From DASXHY01 sp036272195 (lineage in GTDB: Bacteria; Verrucomicrobiota; Verrucomicrobiia; Limisphaerales; DASXHY01), in assembly GCA_036272195.1 (NCBI GenBank), contig DATAZE010000005.1, forward strand, positions 1-64,000: a DNA stretch of 64,000 nucleotides, written 5' to 3'. The notes below the pieces were generated by a model. That model was not told where the DNA came from. It saw only the letters and a list, made by a program, of their open reading frames with translations, and did not search any database. Positions 1 through 8,471 of this stretch are shown here, one piece after another. A program made the position numbers and the translations under genes. The stretch's first letter is position 1, and every line of letters starts with the position of its first letter.

Positions 1-122
1 AACAACCCGATGATATTAGACAGGTTGATGAGGTTAACCGGCAGAAGAAAATTGTGATTTTGGGAAGCGGTGATGACGCAGAGCGCCACGAGCAGGCCAA
101 AAATGCCGAGATCCTTTTTCAT
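1..122 (-). CDS. Sugar ABC transporter permease, RbsC-like (N-terminal fragment)
   Basis: Only the first 40 codons lie in the window; the gene continues past base 1. The ATG is at 122-120 and the peptide begins MKKDLGIFGLLVALC, a short charged start followed by a first membrane helix and then an FLLPVNLINL segment. Many RbsC/XylH-type inner-membrane permeases of the ribose-family importers start this way. It would form the sugar channel served by the ATPase that ends 10 bases upstream. The call rests on the N-terminal pattern and on gene order (binding protein, ATPase, permease) and not on any catalytic motif. Confidence 0.75.
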   Translation of the reverse strand, partial: MKKDLGIFGLLVALCVITASQNHNFLLPVNLINLSNIIGL

Positions 123-132
123 CTTTTAAGTT

Positions 133-1662
133 TCAGGCGACGAATGCGCTTTTCGCGGCCGCTACGGGGCGGCCCATGGCGAGTTGCATAATATTTTCTT
201 CGGAACAATCCGACCGTTCCAATACTCCGGTGATTTGTCCTTCGTGCATCACCGCGACGCGGTCGCTGATGTGCAACACTTCTTCCATATCGCTGCTGAT
301 CATGAGAATGACCGTGCCTTGCTCGGCGAGGGCGCGCATGAGGCGGTAAATTTCAGCTTTCGCGCCGACATCGATGCCGCGCGTGGGTTCGTCGAGAATG
401 AGGACTTTCGGCCGCATGGCGAGCCATTTTCCGAGGACGACTTTTTGCTGGTTGCCGCCGCTCAAATTCATGACGAGAGACTCGGCATTGGGCGTTTTGA
501 TTTTCAGCGAGGAGATCTGTTCGTCCGCGGTTTTGCGTTCTCGATGGCGTTGAATCAATCCCATGCGCGCAAAACGGGGCAGGGAAGGGAGGCTGATGTT
601 TTCCCGCACGCACATGCTCACGACCAGTCCTTCACCACGGCGGTCCTCCGGCACCAGATAAATTCCGTGCCGAATGGAATCGCGCGGCGAAGAAATGGAA
701 AGCTGCTGGCCGCTCAATGACACTTCGGCCGCCTCCGCGCCATCGAGTCCGACCAAAGCTTTGGCCATTTCCGACCGGCCCGCGCCCACCAGGCCGGCGA
801 AACCAAGAATTTCTCCCTTCGCAGCATCGAACGAAACCCTCTCCTCGGGATACATCGAGGAACGGAGATTGCGCACCTGGAGAAAGCCGGGAGTTTTTGG
901 CGCATCAGACGCCACGTAAAAACTTTTTATTTCACGACCGATCATCAAATTGACCAGCCGGTCGTGCGAGGCTTCTTCGTGCGGCACTTCCCCCGCGTTT
1001 TTTCCGTCGCGCAACACCACCACGCGGTCAGCGCATTGGTCAAGTTCCCCGAGACGATGCGAGATATAGATGACACTCACGCCCTGGGTGCTGAGTTCGC
1101 AAACCAGTTCCAGCAGCCGATTGGTCTCGGACAGCGTGAGGCTGGACGTCGGCTCGTCCATGATGATCAGCCGGGCATTGAGGGAAAGCGCCTTCGCGAT
1201 TTCGACGAGCTGTTGTTGGGCGACGGAGAGCCTGTCCAGGCGCGTGTGGGTGGAAATGTTCAGACCGAGGCGCTTTAGAAACGGCGCTGCATCGGCGTGA
1301 ATTTTTTTTCGGTCAATCAATCGAAACGGGCCATGAACCGGTTCGCGTCCCAGGAACACGTTCGCCGCCACATCGAGATTATCGAGAACATTGAGCTCCT
1401 GGTGAATGAACGCGATGCCGAGCCGCATCGCGTCCGTCACGTGATGAATCGTCACCGGCTGGCCGTCCACGCGGATTTCTCCCTGGTCAGGCTGATGGAC
1501 GCCGCCGAGGATTTTCATCAACGTGGATTTGCCGGCTCCGTTTTCCCCGACCAGCGCCACGACTTCCGCGCGGTCGACGTGGAGGCTCACGCCGTCCAAA
1601 GCGACCACGCCCGGGAATCTTTTTGAGATCCCGCGCATTTCAAGCAATGGCGTGGAAGACAT
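133..1662 (-). CDS. Sugar ABC transporter ATP-binding protein, RbsA/XylG/AraG-like
   Basis: This 509-residue protein has the tandem nucleotide-binding layout of the carbohydrate uptake CUT2 family (E. coli RbsA is 501 aa). The first half has a canonical Walker A (GENGAGKST, residues 39-47), an ABC signature LSVAQQQ at about 145-151 and Walker B LIIMDEP at about 166-172. The second half has the degenerate P-loop typical of the family (GLVGAGRSE, about 290-298), a full signature LSGGNQQ at 400-406 and Walker B LILDEP at about 421-426. It should energise uptake of a monosaccharide through the permease that follows it. It lies between the binding protein (31 bases upstream) and the permease. The substrate cannot be read from the sequence; the operon's ribulokinase suggests a pentose such as L-arabinose. 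Confidence 0.93.
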   Translation of the reverse strand: MSSTPLLEMRGISKRFPGVVALDGVSLHVDRAEVVALVGENGAGKSTLMKILGGVHQPDQGEIRVDGQPVTIHHVTDAMRLGIAFIHQELNVLDNLDVAANVFLGREPVHGPFRLIDRKKIHADAAPFLKRLGLNISTHTRLDRLSVAQQQLVEIAKALSLNARLIIMDEPTSSLTLSETNRLLELVCELSTQGVSVIYISHRLGELDQCADRVVVLRDGKNAGEVPHEEASHDRLVNLMIGREIKSFYVASDAPKTPGFLQVRNLRSSMYPEERVSFDAAKGEILGFAGLVGAGRSEMAKALVGLDGAEAAEVSLSGQQLSISSPRDSIRHGIYLVPEDRRGEGLVVSMCVRENISLPSLPRFARMGLIQRHRERKTADEQISSLKIKTPNAESLVMNLSGGNQQKVVLGKWLAMRPKVLILDEPTRGIDVGAKAEIYRLMRALAEQGTVILMISSDMEEVLHISDRVAVMHEGQITGVLERSDCSEENIMQLAMGRPVAAAKSAFVA

Positions 1663-1693
1663 GGCGATTGGCGCAGCCGCTGGTATTGACGAT

Positions 1694-2683
1694 TTATTTA
1701 CCGAGCAACTTTTTCAATCGCGCCTGAAAATCGGCCACCGTGTCTTTTTTGATGCTCAACGTGGGAATGAATTCTTTTCCGGCGGCTGGAAAAACGCTTT
1801 TATCGCCGCGAAGATATTTGTCCATTTGGACGATGGCCTGTTTGCCAAACTCAAACGGCTGCTGCACGACCGTGCCGTAAATATCGCCCGCAGCTACGCC
1901 CGCAAGCGTTTCCTCGTTTTCATCGAAGCAAACGATTTTCACTTTGCCCGCTTTTCCCGCGCCGCGAACGGCATTGAGAATGGCCGGGCCGTTATAATTC
2001 CAAAGCCCCACGAGGCCCGCGACGTCGGGATATTTGACCAGCGTGTCCTCGGCATTGCGTTGCGCCCGGCTGTTGTCGGTTTCATCGGTGCGCACATCGA
2101 TGATCTCGACTTTGGAACCTTGCAATTCCTGTTTGATGCCCGCGAATCGTTCCTTGGCATTCTGCGCATCCATGCTGCCGACGAAGACCATTATCTTTCC
2201 GCCGTCGGGCAACGCTTCCTTGATCAGCTTTCCGGCCTCAACTCCCGCCGCTGTGTTGTCCGTGCCGATGTAGCAAACGCGTTTGCTCTTCGGCGCGTCG
2301 CTGTCCTGCGTGATGAGCAATGCCTGGCTCGCAATCTTGTCGAGTAGCACGGTTTGATTCGCCGGATCAACCGGACTGACCGCGACACCGTCCACGCCTT
2401 TCACGAGCAAATCGTCCAGGACCTGTTGCTGCTCGGCGGCGGTGCCGCTCGAGGGGATGCGAAAATCGACCTCCACGTCGCCCAGTTCCTTTTGCGCCTC
2501 TTCACAACCCGAGCGGGCGATGGTCCAAAACGTCGCGGCAGTATTGGAGACAAACGCCAGTTTTAATTTTTTCTTCGGTTCAGCGCTGGTTCCATTGGCG
2601 ACGGTTTCGTCCTTTTTGCTGCAACCCTGTATGGCCAGGGCCAGGCAAAGAACGGCGAGGAGGGGGGCATGGTATCGTTTCAT
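1694..2683 (-). CDS. Sugar-binding lipoprotein of an ABC importer, RbsB-like
   Basis: A 329-residue exported protein of the periplasmic binding protein type I fold (Peripla_BP_4, ribose/galactose binding-like). The N-terminus (MKRYHAPLLAVLCLALAIQGC) is a lipoprotein signal peptide with the lipid-modified Cys at position 21; the residue before the Gly is Gln, a slightly unusual lipobox. The mature part has KLKLAFVSNTAATFWTIARSGCEEA, the usual first strand and helix of the family, and internal segments such as DGVAVSPVDPANQTVLLDKI and VVQQPFEFGKQAI. It would capture the sugar and hand it to the RbsC-like permease. An AGGA-type ribosome-binding site lies just before its ATG. It sits 87 bases downstream of the kinase gene in the same direction, consistent with one transcript. 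Confidence 0.9.
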   Translation of the reverse strand: MKRYHAPLLAVLCLALAIQGCSKKDETVANGTSAEPKKKLKLAFVSNTAATFWTIARSGCEEAQKELGDVEVDFRIPSSGTAAEQQQVLDDLLVKGVDGVAVSPVDPANQTVLLDKIASQALLITQDSDAPKSKRVCYIGTDNTAAGVEAGKLIKEALPDGGKIMVFVGSMDAQNAKERFAGIKQELQGSKVEIIDVRTDETDNSRAQRNAEDTLVKYPDVAGLVGLWNYNGPAILNAVRGAGKAGKVKIVCFDENEETLAGVAAGDIYGTVVQQPFEFGKQAIVQMDKYLRGDKSVFPAAGKEFIPTLSIKKDTVADFQARLKKLLGK

Positions 2684-2770
2684 GTTTTTTCCTGGTTTAT
2701 GATTGAATTGTTTTCTTTACCGGAGTTGTTGGTGTTTTTGGCCGCAAGTGCTGTTTTATTTCAAATGTGA

Positions 2771-4450
2771 TCAAGGCGTCGACCGCGCTTTTTGGCGGAG
2801 GGCAATCAATTGCTTCATCGTGCCGTGAAGGTTTCCCTTCCCATGCTCCGTGCCGAACGCGTCATGAAGCTCTTTGTAAAGCGAGTAAAGTTCGCGATAG
2901 ACTGCATGTGCTTTGGCGTTGGGCCGGAACACCCGCGGTTTCAATCCGGTCATAGCCTTTTGCGCAGCGATGAAATTCCTGTGCGCACCGGCCACGACCG
3001 CCGCGGCGACGGCCGAGCCGAGGGCGCAGGTTTGCGCCGAGCGGCTGACCTTCATCGGCCGGCCCGTCACGTCCGCGTAGATTTGCATGACCACTGGATT
3101 TTTGTCCGCAATTCCGCCGCAGTTGATGACTTGATTAATTTTTACTCCGTACTCCTCAAAACGATTGATGATGGTCAATGCTCCGAAAGCCGTCGCCTCA
3201 ATGAGAGCGCGGTAAATTTCCGCCGGCGTCGTATAGAGCGTTTGTCCCACAAGCAGGCCAGTCAGTCGTTGGTCGGCGAGGACGGTGCGATTGCCATGAT
3301 TCCAATCCAGCGCGAGCAATCCAGATTCGCCCGGCTTCAACTTCGCGGCTTCGGCCGTCAATGCCTCGTGCGTTCCGGCATTTCCGCCGGGCTGAATGTA
3401 ATTGACGAACCAATTAAAAATGTCGCCCACCGCCGCCTGGCCGGCTTCCAGTCCGAAATGGCCCGGCAAAACGCTTCCGTCCGCGATCCCGCAGAGGCCG
3501 GGCACGTCCGCGATTTTTTTTGTGTTCACCGACACAGCGATGTCGCAAGTGCTCGTGCCGATTATCTTCACGAGCACTCCGGGCGCGATGCCGCTGCCCA
3601 CCGCTCCGAGATGCGCATCGATGGCGCCGGTGGCCACGGGAATGCCCGCGCACAAGCCCGTGCGCTTCGCCCATTCCTCCGTAAGTCCGCCCCCGGCCTT
3701 GTCCACACTCGCAAATCGCGGCGTCAAACGCTTCCGCAAAGCGCCCAGGCGCGGATCAATATTCGCGAGAAAATCTGCGTCCGGATAACCACCCCACGCG
3801 CGGTTCCACATCGCCTTATGACCCGCGGCGCAGACGCCGGCAATGAATCGGCTCGGATGTTCCGTCCCGGTCAGCATTGCGGGAACGTAATCCGCCAGTT
3901 CGATCCAGGAATGCGCGGCCTTGAAAACGTCCGGCGCAGTATTAAGGCAATGCAAAATTTTGCTCCAAAACCATTCGCTCGAATAAGTCCCGCCGCATTT
4001 TGCGAGAAATTGCGGCCGATGTTTTTTCGCGAGCTGCGTGATCTCTCCCGCCTCCGCAACGCTGGTATGGTCCTTCCACAGCCACGCCATGGCTGCGGGA
4101 TTGTTCGCAAACTTTTTGTTTAACGCGAGCGGTTGGCCAGCGGCGTCCACGGGCAACGGCGTGCTGCCGGTTGTGTCCACACCGATCCCGATGACTTGCT
4201 CCGCTTTGAAACCGCGCACACTTCGCTTTGCCGAAGCCAGCGCATTTCTCAGGGTGATTTCCGCGCCTTTGACATAATCGGCCGGATGCTGCCGCGCGAG
4301 ATTAGGGTCGCGTGAAAGAATCACGCCGTGCGTTCCGTGCGCGTATTCCCAAACGGCGGAGGCGATTTCCGCGCCGTTCGCCACGTCGACGATCATCGCG
4401 CGAACGGAGTTCGTTCCGTAATCGAGGCCAATGGTATATTGGGTGCCCAT
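2771..4450 (-). CDS. araB: Ribulokinase (FGGY family carbohydrate kinase)
   Basis: A 559-residue FGGY kinase, close in length to E. coli AraB (566 aa). It starts MGTQYTIGLDYGTNSVR, with the DYGTNSVR phosphate-binding motif of ribulokinases at 10-17; DTTGSTPLPVDAAG at about 107-120 and ATGAIDAHLGAVGSG further on match the family's active-site loops, the latter including the catalytic-base Asp. It should phosphorylate L-ribulose to L-ribulose 5-phosphate in the cytoplasm. It begins 3 bases after the stop of the isomerase, so the two are probably translated together, and an importer follows. No araD epimerase is visible in the window. Family membership is clear; L-ribulose over another ketopentose is inferred from overall resemblance. 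Confidence 0.88.
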   Translation of the reverse strand: MGTQYTIGLDYGTNSVRAMIVDVANGAEIASAVWEYAHGTHGVILSRDPNLARQHPADYVKGAEITLRNALASAKRSVRGFKAEQVIGIGVDTTGSTPLPVDAAGQPLALNKKFANNPAAMAWLWKDHTSVAEAGEITQLAKKHRPQFLAKCGGTYSSEWFWSKILHCLNTAPDVFKAAHSWIELADYVPAMLTGTEHPSRFIAGVCAAGHKAMWNRAWGGYPDADFLANIDPRLGALRKRLTPRFASVDKAGGGLTEEWAKRTGLCAGIPVATGAIDAHLGAVGSGIAPGVLVKIIGTSTCDIAVSVNTKKIADVPGLCGIADGSVLPGHFGLEAGQAAVGDIFNWFVNYIQPGGNAGTHEALTAEAAKLKPGESGLLALDWNHGNRTVLADQRLTGLLVGQTLYTTPAEIYRALIEATAFGALTIINRFEEYGVKINQVINCGGIADKNPVVMQIYADVTGRPMKVSRSAQTCALGSAVAAAVVAGAHRNFIAAQKAMTGLKPRVFRPNAKAHAVYRELYSLYKELHDAFGTEHGKGNLHGTMKQLIALRQKARSTP

Positions 4451-4453
4451 CGC

Positions 4454-5881
4454 TTATGCGTGATGATACATTTCCCAGGCGAGATATTTGCTCAAAGCTT
4501 CCTTCACTCCTGCGCCAACGCGCGTGGGATTGATGGCCACGTGATGCTCGAAACCGTTTTCACAGATGTAGCGCAACAGCTTTTGGAAATTGGGGATGTG
4601 CACCACGCCGTAACCACCAAAAGTTTTCAACGGGTCGTTCGTGATTTCGCCTTCACCGATGTAAGCTGTGATTTTGCCTGCGAAATCATCCGTGCTGCAT
4701 CGCAAATACGTGAAGCCGCCACCTTTCACGCGGCCTACCACTGTTCCGTAAGTGTTTTCCTTGCCCACCGTCCCGGCGATGATCTCCTGGAAATCCATCA
4801 CTGGCGCGTCCTCGCCGGTTTGCACAAAAATATCCTTGGGCAGGTTGCTGCAATGGAACACCACGCCTTTATCCGGGTCTTCGCCATAATTATTGTTCCA
4901 ATCCACCAGCGCGCTCGGCTTGCCGCTCGCCTGCGCCATGGCATACATGGCCACGGTGCCCATGATGTCCACCTCGCACGCGCTGCTCATCAGCATGTTG
5001 CTCATCATGCTCATCAACGTGCAGGGCACCACGCCGAAAAATTCCTCCATTGCCGTCCAGCATTGAATCGCCGTGGCGTTCAGCCGTGTGTCGCGCATCC
5101 ATTTGTCCACGGCCACGCCGAACTTTGCCATCTTCAAAAGTGCCAGCGGCGGGATGGATTTGGCCACAATATATTTTTGAATCTCCTGCAACTTGGCTTC
5201 GACGACGGGATCAACGTCCTTCATTTTGTTGACCCAGCCGAAAAGTTCAAACAGGTCGAGCGTTTCAACGCTAATGCCGGAATGCTCGAGCAATTTTTCG
5301 CTGTAACGAACGGTATTGAACGCCGTGGGCCGCGCGCCGAGCGCGCCGATGCGCAAATTTCTCAATGACCTGACGGTGCGGCAGGTGACCACAAAATCCT
5401 GCAAATCCTGCAAGAAGTTTTTTCCGTCCGGCGTGTCGGTGTGCAGGCGGGTCAGCGTGAAAGGCAGGTTGTATTGTCGCAGATTGTTGCACACCGACAT
5501 CTTGCCGCAGAAGCTGTCCCGGCGATGCGCAATGGTCATCGTCTTGGGATCATCGTTAAAAGCGTGAACCAGCACGGGCACGCGCAACCCCGACCAGCGG
5601 ATCGCGTTGGCCACGCCGCGTTCATCGCCGAAATTGGGGAGGGTCACCAGGATGCCATCGATTTTACTGGCATTTTCCTTGAACAAATCCGCGCATTTTT
5701 GCGCGTCGCTCAGGCTCTCGACGGCGCCGAATTTTGTCGCGTCCGTCAGCAGAATGACCGTTTCGATGCCGAGCTTTTCCAGGGTCTTAAGGATTTCCTT
5801 GCGCCCGGAATCGCACAAGTGCGCGGGAAAGAAGCCTCGATTGCCGACGATGACGCCGAGAGTGATTTTTTGTGTATTCAT
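4454..5881 (-). CDS. L-fucose/L-arabinose isomerase family protein
   Basis: A 475-residue sugar isomerase of the L-fucose isomerase-like superfamily, distinct from classical AraA. The N-terminal part (ITLGVIVGNRGFFPAHL) is the Rossmann-like first domain. Candidate metal ligands typical of the family are visible: a Glu in ACEVDIMGT, an Asp in ALVDWNNNYGED and a His in GFEHHVAINPTRVG near the C-terminus. It should interconvert an aldose and a ketose; next to a ribulokinase, the simplest reading is L-arabinose to L-ribulose. It lies between the ROK regulator (21 bases upstream) and the kinase. Fucose, rhamnose or xylose specificity cannot be excluded from sequence alone. Confidence 0.82.
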   Translation of the reverse strand: MNTQKITLGVIVGNRGFFPAHLCDSGRKEILKTLEKLGIETVILLTDATKFGAVESLSDAQKCADLFKENASKIDGILVTLPNFGDERGVANAIRWSGLRVPVLVHAFNDDPKTMTIAHRRDSFCGKMSVCNNLRQYNLPFTLTRLHTDTPDGKNFLQDLQDFVVTCRTVRSLRNLRIGALGARPTAFNTVRYSEKLLEHSGISVETLDLFELFGWVNKMKDVDPVVEAKLQEIQKYIVAKSIPPLALLKMAKFGVAVDKWMRDTRLNATAIQCWTAMEEFFGVVPCTLMSMMSNMLMSSACEVDIMGTVAMYAMAQASGKPSALVDWNNNYGEDPDKGVVFHCSNLPKDIFVQTGEDAPVMDFQEIIAGTVGKENTYGTVVGRVKGGGFTYLRCSTDDFAGKITAYIGEGEITNDPLKTFGGYGVVHIPNFQKLLRYICENGFEHHVAINPTRVGAGVKEALSKYLAWEMYHHA

Positions 5882-5902
5882 TTTTTGGGAACGCTGTTGA
5901 TT

Positions 5903-7075
5903 TTAAATTTGTGAGACAACCACCGTTTCGGGGGCCTCGTCGGGAACTATCAGACGGTCGATCCCCGCCGCGACGAGGCCAGCTTTGCGGTGGCGGGGAG
6001 CTTTTTCAATTTTCAATTCGCCAAACCGCGCCCAGAGTGTGCCCTTGTTGATGGCCTCCGTCAGGTAAGAAAAAACTGCGGACGGTAATTCCGTCACCGT
6101 TCCGGTGATGACCACGCGGCGCAATCCCAGGACATTCAGCGCACCGGCAATCCCGGCGCCCATCGCGTCCAAAGTTTTGGCCAGCCACGGCTCGACGCCG
6201 CGAGCGGCGACAGATTCCGAGAAGGCCGCCCAGGTTTTTCGGGACTTGGGATGCGCCGCGGCAAAACTTTCCAACAGCGCGCGAATCGACGCCAATGTTT
6301 CGAGACAGCCGATGGAACCGCAACCGCATTTGCGTTGGTTTCCCATCACCGGCGTGTGGCCCAATTCACCGCTGATGGGCAGCGGATGCGCGTAGAGCTT
6401 TCCGGAAATCAGCACGGCACTGCCGACTCCTTCGCCAAAATCCACCAATAGAAAATCCTCGCCGCCGGGATGCGCCGAATGATGCCCGAGCGCGAGAATG
6501 CGTTCCTCTTGAATCAGGATGACCGGATCGCTCCAGACCTTCCGGATGGCGGCGGAAAAGGCGGTGCCGGCCGTCCAACGCAAATTGGGCGAATAGAGAA
6601 TTTTCGCTTTGCGCTCGTCCACCAGGCCCGGAACGCTGACCAGGATTCCCCAAAAAGATTTTTGCGGCATCTGCGCTGCCGCTTCGCGGAGGGCCTGTGA
6701 CCATTCCCGGGGAGTCTCGGGGGTTCGAAATCGCACCAGCCATTCATTCTCCCCGGACACCGAGAGGGGCAGGGGAGTCAAATAGGTTTCCGCCAAACCC
6801 AGTTGCATGCCGAGAAAGCGGGATTTGGTTTGAGTCAACCGGAGCATCCGGCCCGGACGCCCCATTCTCACGTGCTCGGATCCATTTTGAGCCGCCTCAT
6901 CCACTTCTTCAAAAACCCCAAGCTCAATCAATTCATTGGTGATTTTTCCAACCGTGGGCTGACTGAGCCCGAGAGACTTCGCTAACCCGGCCCGGGAAGC
7001 AGTGCCAAGCCGCAGCAACCGGTCCAAAAGGGCACGCTTATTGTGCCTGCCCATCTTGGAGGGGATGATGACCAT
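5903..7075 (-). CDS. ROK family transcriptional regulator of the sugar operon
   Basis: A 390-residue protein with an N-terminal winged helix-turn-helix (about 12-57, ...ASRAGLAKSLGLSQPTVGKITNELIELGVFEE) and a ROK sugar-kinase-like domain. The zinc motif KCGCGSIGCLE (Cys 250, 252, 257) and the ISGELGH segment (235-240) are intact. Where ROK kinases carry the catalytic Asp (NDxN), this protein reads IQEERILALG, so it is unlikely to phosphorylate sugar and fits a XylR/NagC-type repressor that senses the sugar. It is the promoter-proximal gene of the operon and an AT-rich palindrome lies just upstream, suggesting autoregulation. ATG at 7075 is used; a second ATG at 7054 (MGRHNK) is equally plausible and would leave the palindrome further from the start. 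Neither has a clear Shine-Dalgarno. Confidence 0.88.
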   Translation of the reverse strand: MVIIPSKMGRHNKRALLDRLLRLGTASRAGLAKSLGLSQPTVGKITNELIELGVFEEVDEAAQNGSEHVRMGRPGRMLRLTQTKSRFLGMQLGLAETYLTPLPLSVSGENEWLVRFRTPETPREWSQALREAAAQMPQKSFWGILVSVPGLVDERKAKILYSPNLRWTAGTAFSAAIRKVWSDPVILIQEERILALGHHSAHPGGEDFLLVDFGEGVGSAVLISGKLYAHPLPISGELGHTPVMGNQRKCGCGSIGCLETLASIRALLESFAAAHPKSRKTWAAFSESVAARGVEPWLAKTLDAMGAGIAGALNVLGLRRVVITGTVTELPSAVFSYLTEAINKGTLWARFGELKIEKAPRHRKAGLVAAGIDRLIVPDEAPETVVVSQI

Positions 7076-7080
7076 AATTA

Positions 7081-7100
7081 CTTAATTAAGTTTAGAAACT
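7081..7100. promoter_or_regulatory. Candidate ROK operator: two AT-rich palindromes
   Basis: Immediately upstream of the regulator gene lie a perfect 10-bp palindrome CTTAATTAAG (7081-7090) and an overlapping inverted repeat AGTTT-AG-AAACT (7089-7100), in otherwise GC-rich DNA. Read on the minus strand, the site contains TTAGTTT, the half-site style bound by XylR-type ROK repressors. Position and composition suit an operator controlling the sugar operon. This is inference; no promoter boxes were assigned with confidence. Confidence 0.5.
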
Positions 7101-7150
7101 AATTTATCGTCAAGGAGAAAATGGAAAAGAAGATTCAATGTCTGCGCCGC

Positions 7151-7205
7151 GTAGCGCAGGCTTTCAGCCTGCGGGTTCGGGCGACTTTCCAGTCGCCCGT
7201 TCCTC
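7151..7205. repeat. Dispersed two-hairpin repeat (GTAGCGCAGGCTTTC family)
   Basis: Begins GTAGCGCAGGCTTTCAGCC and contains two adjacent hairpins, GCAGGCT/AGCCTGC and GGGCGACT-TTCC-AGTCGCCC (7179-7198). A longer copy is at 33828-33934 and a fragment at 41772-41801. It lies between the divergent regulator and the coiled-coil protein gene. Confidence 0.75.
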
Positions 7206-7286
7206 GAGCTTGAATGGAAACCACCGGCTCGATTTTGACATTGTCATTTCAATCCGTTGTTCCAACATCGTCGCGAAGGAGCACTC

Positions 7287-8303
7287 ATGAAAAATATCAT
7301 TTTTTGCACGTTGATCGCCGCCTGCGTCGCGCTGGCTGTTCTCGATGTGGCGCAGGGAAATAGAATACAGAAACAGAGCCTTCAAATTGCGCGAGGCCTG
7401 CAACAGATTAACGCCCTCCGCGACGAATTAAAGCAACAGTCCGAAGACATCGAACACGCCAGGCAGTCCGAGGCGAAGGCTAGGATCCTGCAACAGACGT
7501 TGACGGAAAGCACCTCCGCGGTGGTTGAACAATCCAAAAAAACCGAGCAGTTGCAGCAATCACTCGCGCAGGCGAAGACCAACAACCCCCTGCATAGCAT
7601 GGGGGCCATGTTCAAAGACCCGAAGATGCGCGAAATGATCAAGTCGCAACAGAAGGCGGTTTTCGGCCCCATGATTAGCAAGCAATACAGCGATTTATTC
7701 AAGCAATTCAATTTGACCTCGGACCAGTCGGCGACTTTCAAGGATTTGATCCAAAAGAAAATGCTCACCGGCGCAGACGCCGGGTTTTCCATGATGGACG
7801 ATAGTCTTGATGCCTCGCAGCGCGCCGACATCGCCAAACAGGTCAAAAGCCAGGCCGACGACGTGGACAACCAAATCAAACAATTTTTGGGCGATGACAA
7901 TTACCAGGCCTATCAATCGTATGAAAAATCTGTTCCCGATCGGCAAAGCGTCGGTCAGTTCAACGATCAGTTCGCGGGAACGGGCAACGCGCTCACCGCC
8001 TCGCAACAGGACCAACTGGCCCAGGCCATGAGTGACGCGCGCAACAATTTCACGTGGACATCCGGCTTGAACCACAGAGATCCGGGAGCGGTCGGCGATA
8101 TGGCGGCTTTGCTCACGGAGGATAACATCAACAAATTCGTGCAGGAACAGGAGCAGTTCGACCAGCAATTCCAGTCGCGCGCGCAGACAATTCTCTCCCC
8201 GGAACAATTCACGGCGTTTCAGGAGTTTCAAAAGACCCAACGCGACTTGCAGATGGCCGGTTTGAAAGTGGCGGCGCAGATGTTCAAACCCGCGGTTCAG
8301 TAA
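7287..8303 (+). CDS. Exported or membrane-anchored coiled-coil protein of unknown function
   Basis: A 338-residue protein. The ATG at 7287 is chosen because GAAGGAG lies 7 bases upstream; an in-frame TTG at 7257 is less likely. Residues 1-24 (MKNIIFCTLIAACVALAVLDVAQG) are a signal peptide or membrane anchor. Residues of about 30-95 are rich in Gln, Glu, Lys and Ala with heptad spacing and look like a long coiled coil. The rest is polar, with two similar stretches (FNLTSDQSATFKDLI at about 141-155 and LTASQQDQLAQAM at about 231-243) that recall LTxxQ-type helical repeats in periplasmic Spy/CpxP-like proteins. No enzyme motif is seen. It stands alone, transcribed away from the sugar operon. Confidence 0.8.
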   Translation: MKNIIFCTLIAACVALAVLDVAQGNRIQKQSLQIARGLQQINALRDELKQQSEDIEHARQSEAKARILQQTLTESTSAVVEQSKKTEQLQQSLAQAKTNNPLHSMGAMFKDPKMREMIKSQQKAVFGPMISKQYSDLFKQFNLTSDQSATFKDLIQKKMLTGADAGFSMMDDSLDASQRADIAKQVKSQADDVDNQIKQFLGDDNYQAYQSYEKSVPDRQSVGQFNDQFAGTGNALTASQQDQLAQAMSDARNNFTWTSGLNHRDPGAVGDMAALLTEDNINKFVQEQEQFDQQFQSRAQTILSPEQFTAFQEFQKTQRDLQMAGLKVAAQMFKPAVQ

Positions 8304-8355
8304 TGGCAGCCGTGGACATCAGTCCGCGCCGATTGATTGGTGTAAAGCGATGACA

Positions 8356-8471
8356 GGTAGGGACGCCGCGCTGCGGCGTCCCCGCCCGCGTTCAGCGGGC
8401 GGAATAACGAAATCCGCCGACGCAAATAACACCAAACATTGCGCCGCTAAACGCCGCGCGCTGTCGCTACC
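8356..8471. repeat. GGTAGGGACG palindromic element (short copy)
   Basis: Starts GGTAGGGACGCCGCG and holds two strong hairpins: GGGACGCCGC/GCGGCGTCCC, and CCGCCCGC/GCGGGCGG with loop GTTCA. The right end (GTCGCTACC) is a degraded inverted copy of the left end. A longer copy with perfect terminal inverted repeats is at 35985-36188. The right end overlaps the stop codon (CTA, 8467-8469) of the minus-strand flavoenzyme, so it may serve as its terminator. Confidence 0.75.

Noticed and set aside
2792..4123. A 443-codon open frame on the plus strand inside the ribulokinase gene
   Set aside because: It lies entirely antisense to araB, has no family resemblance and arises from the GC-rich codon pattern of the true gene.
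5903..7075. ROK gene as a sugar kinase
   Set aside because: It has an N-terminal DNA-binding domain and lacks the catalytic Asp motif, so it is called a regulator.
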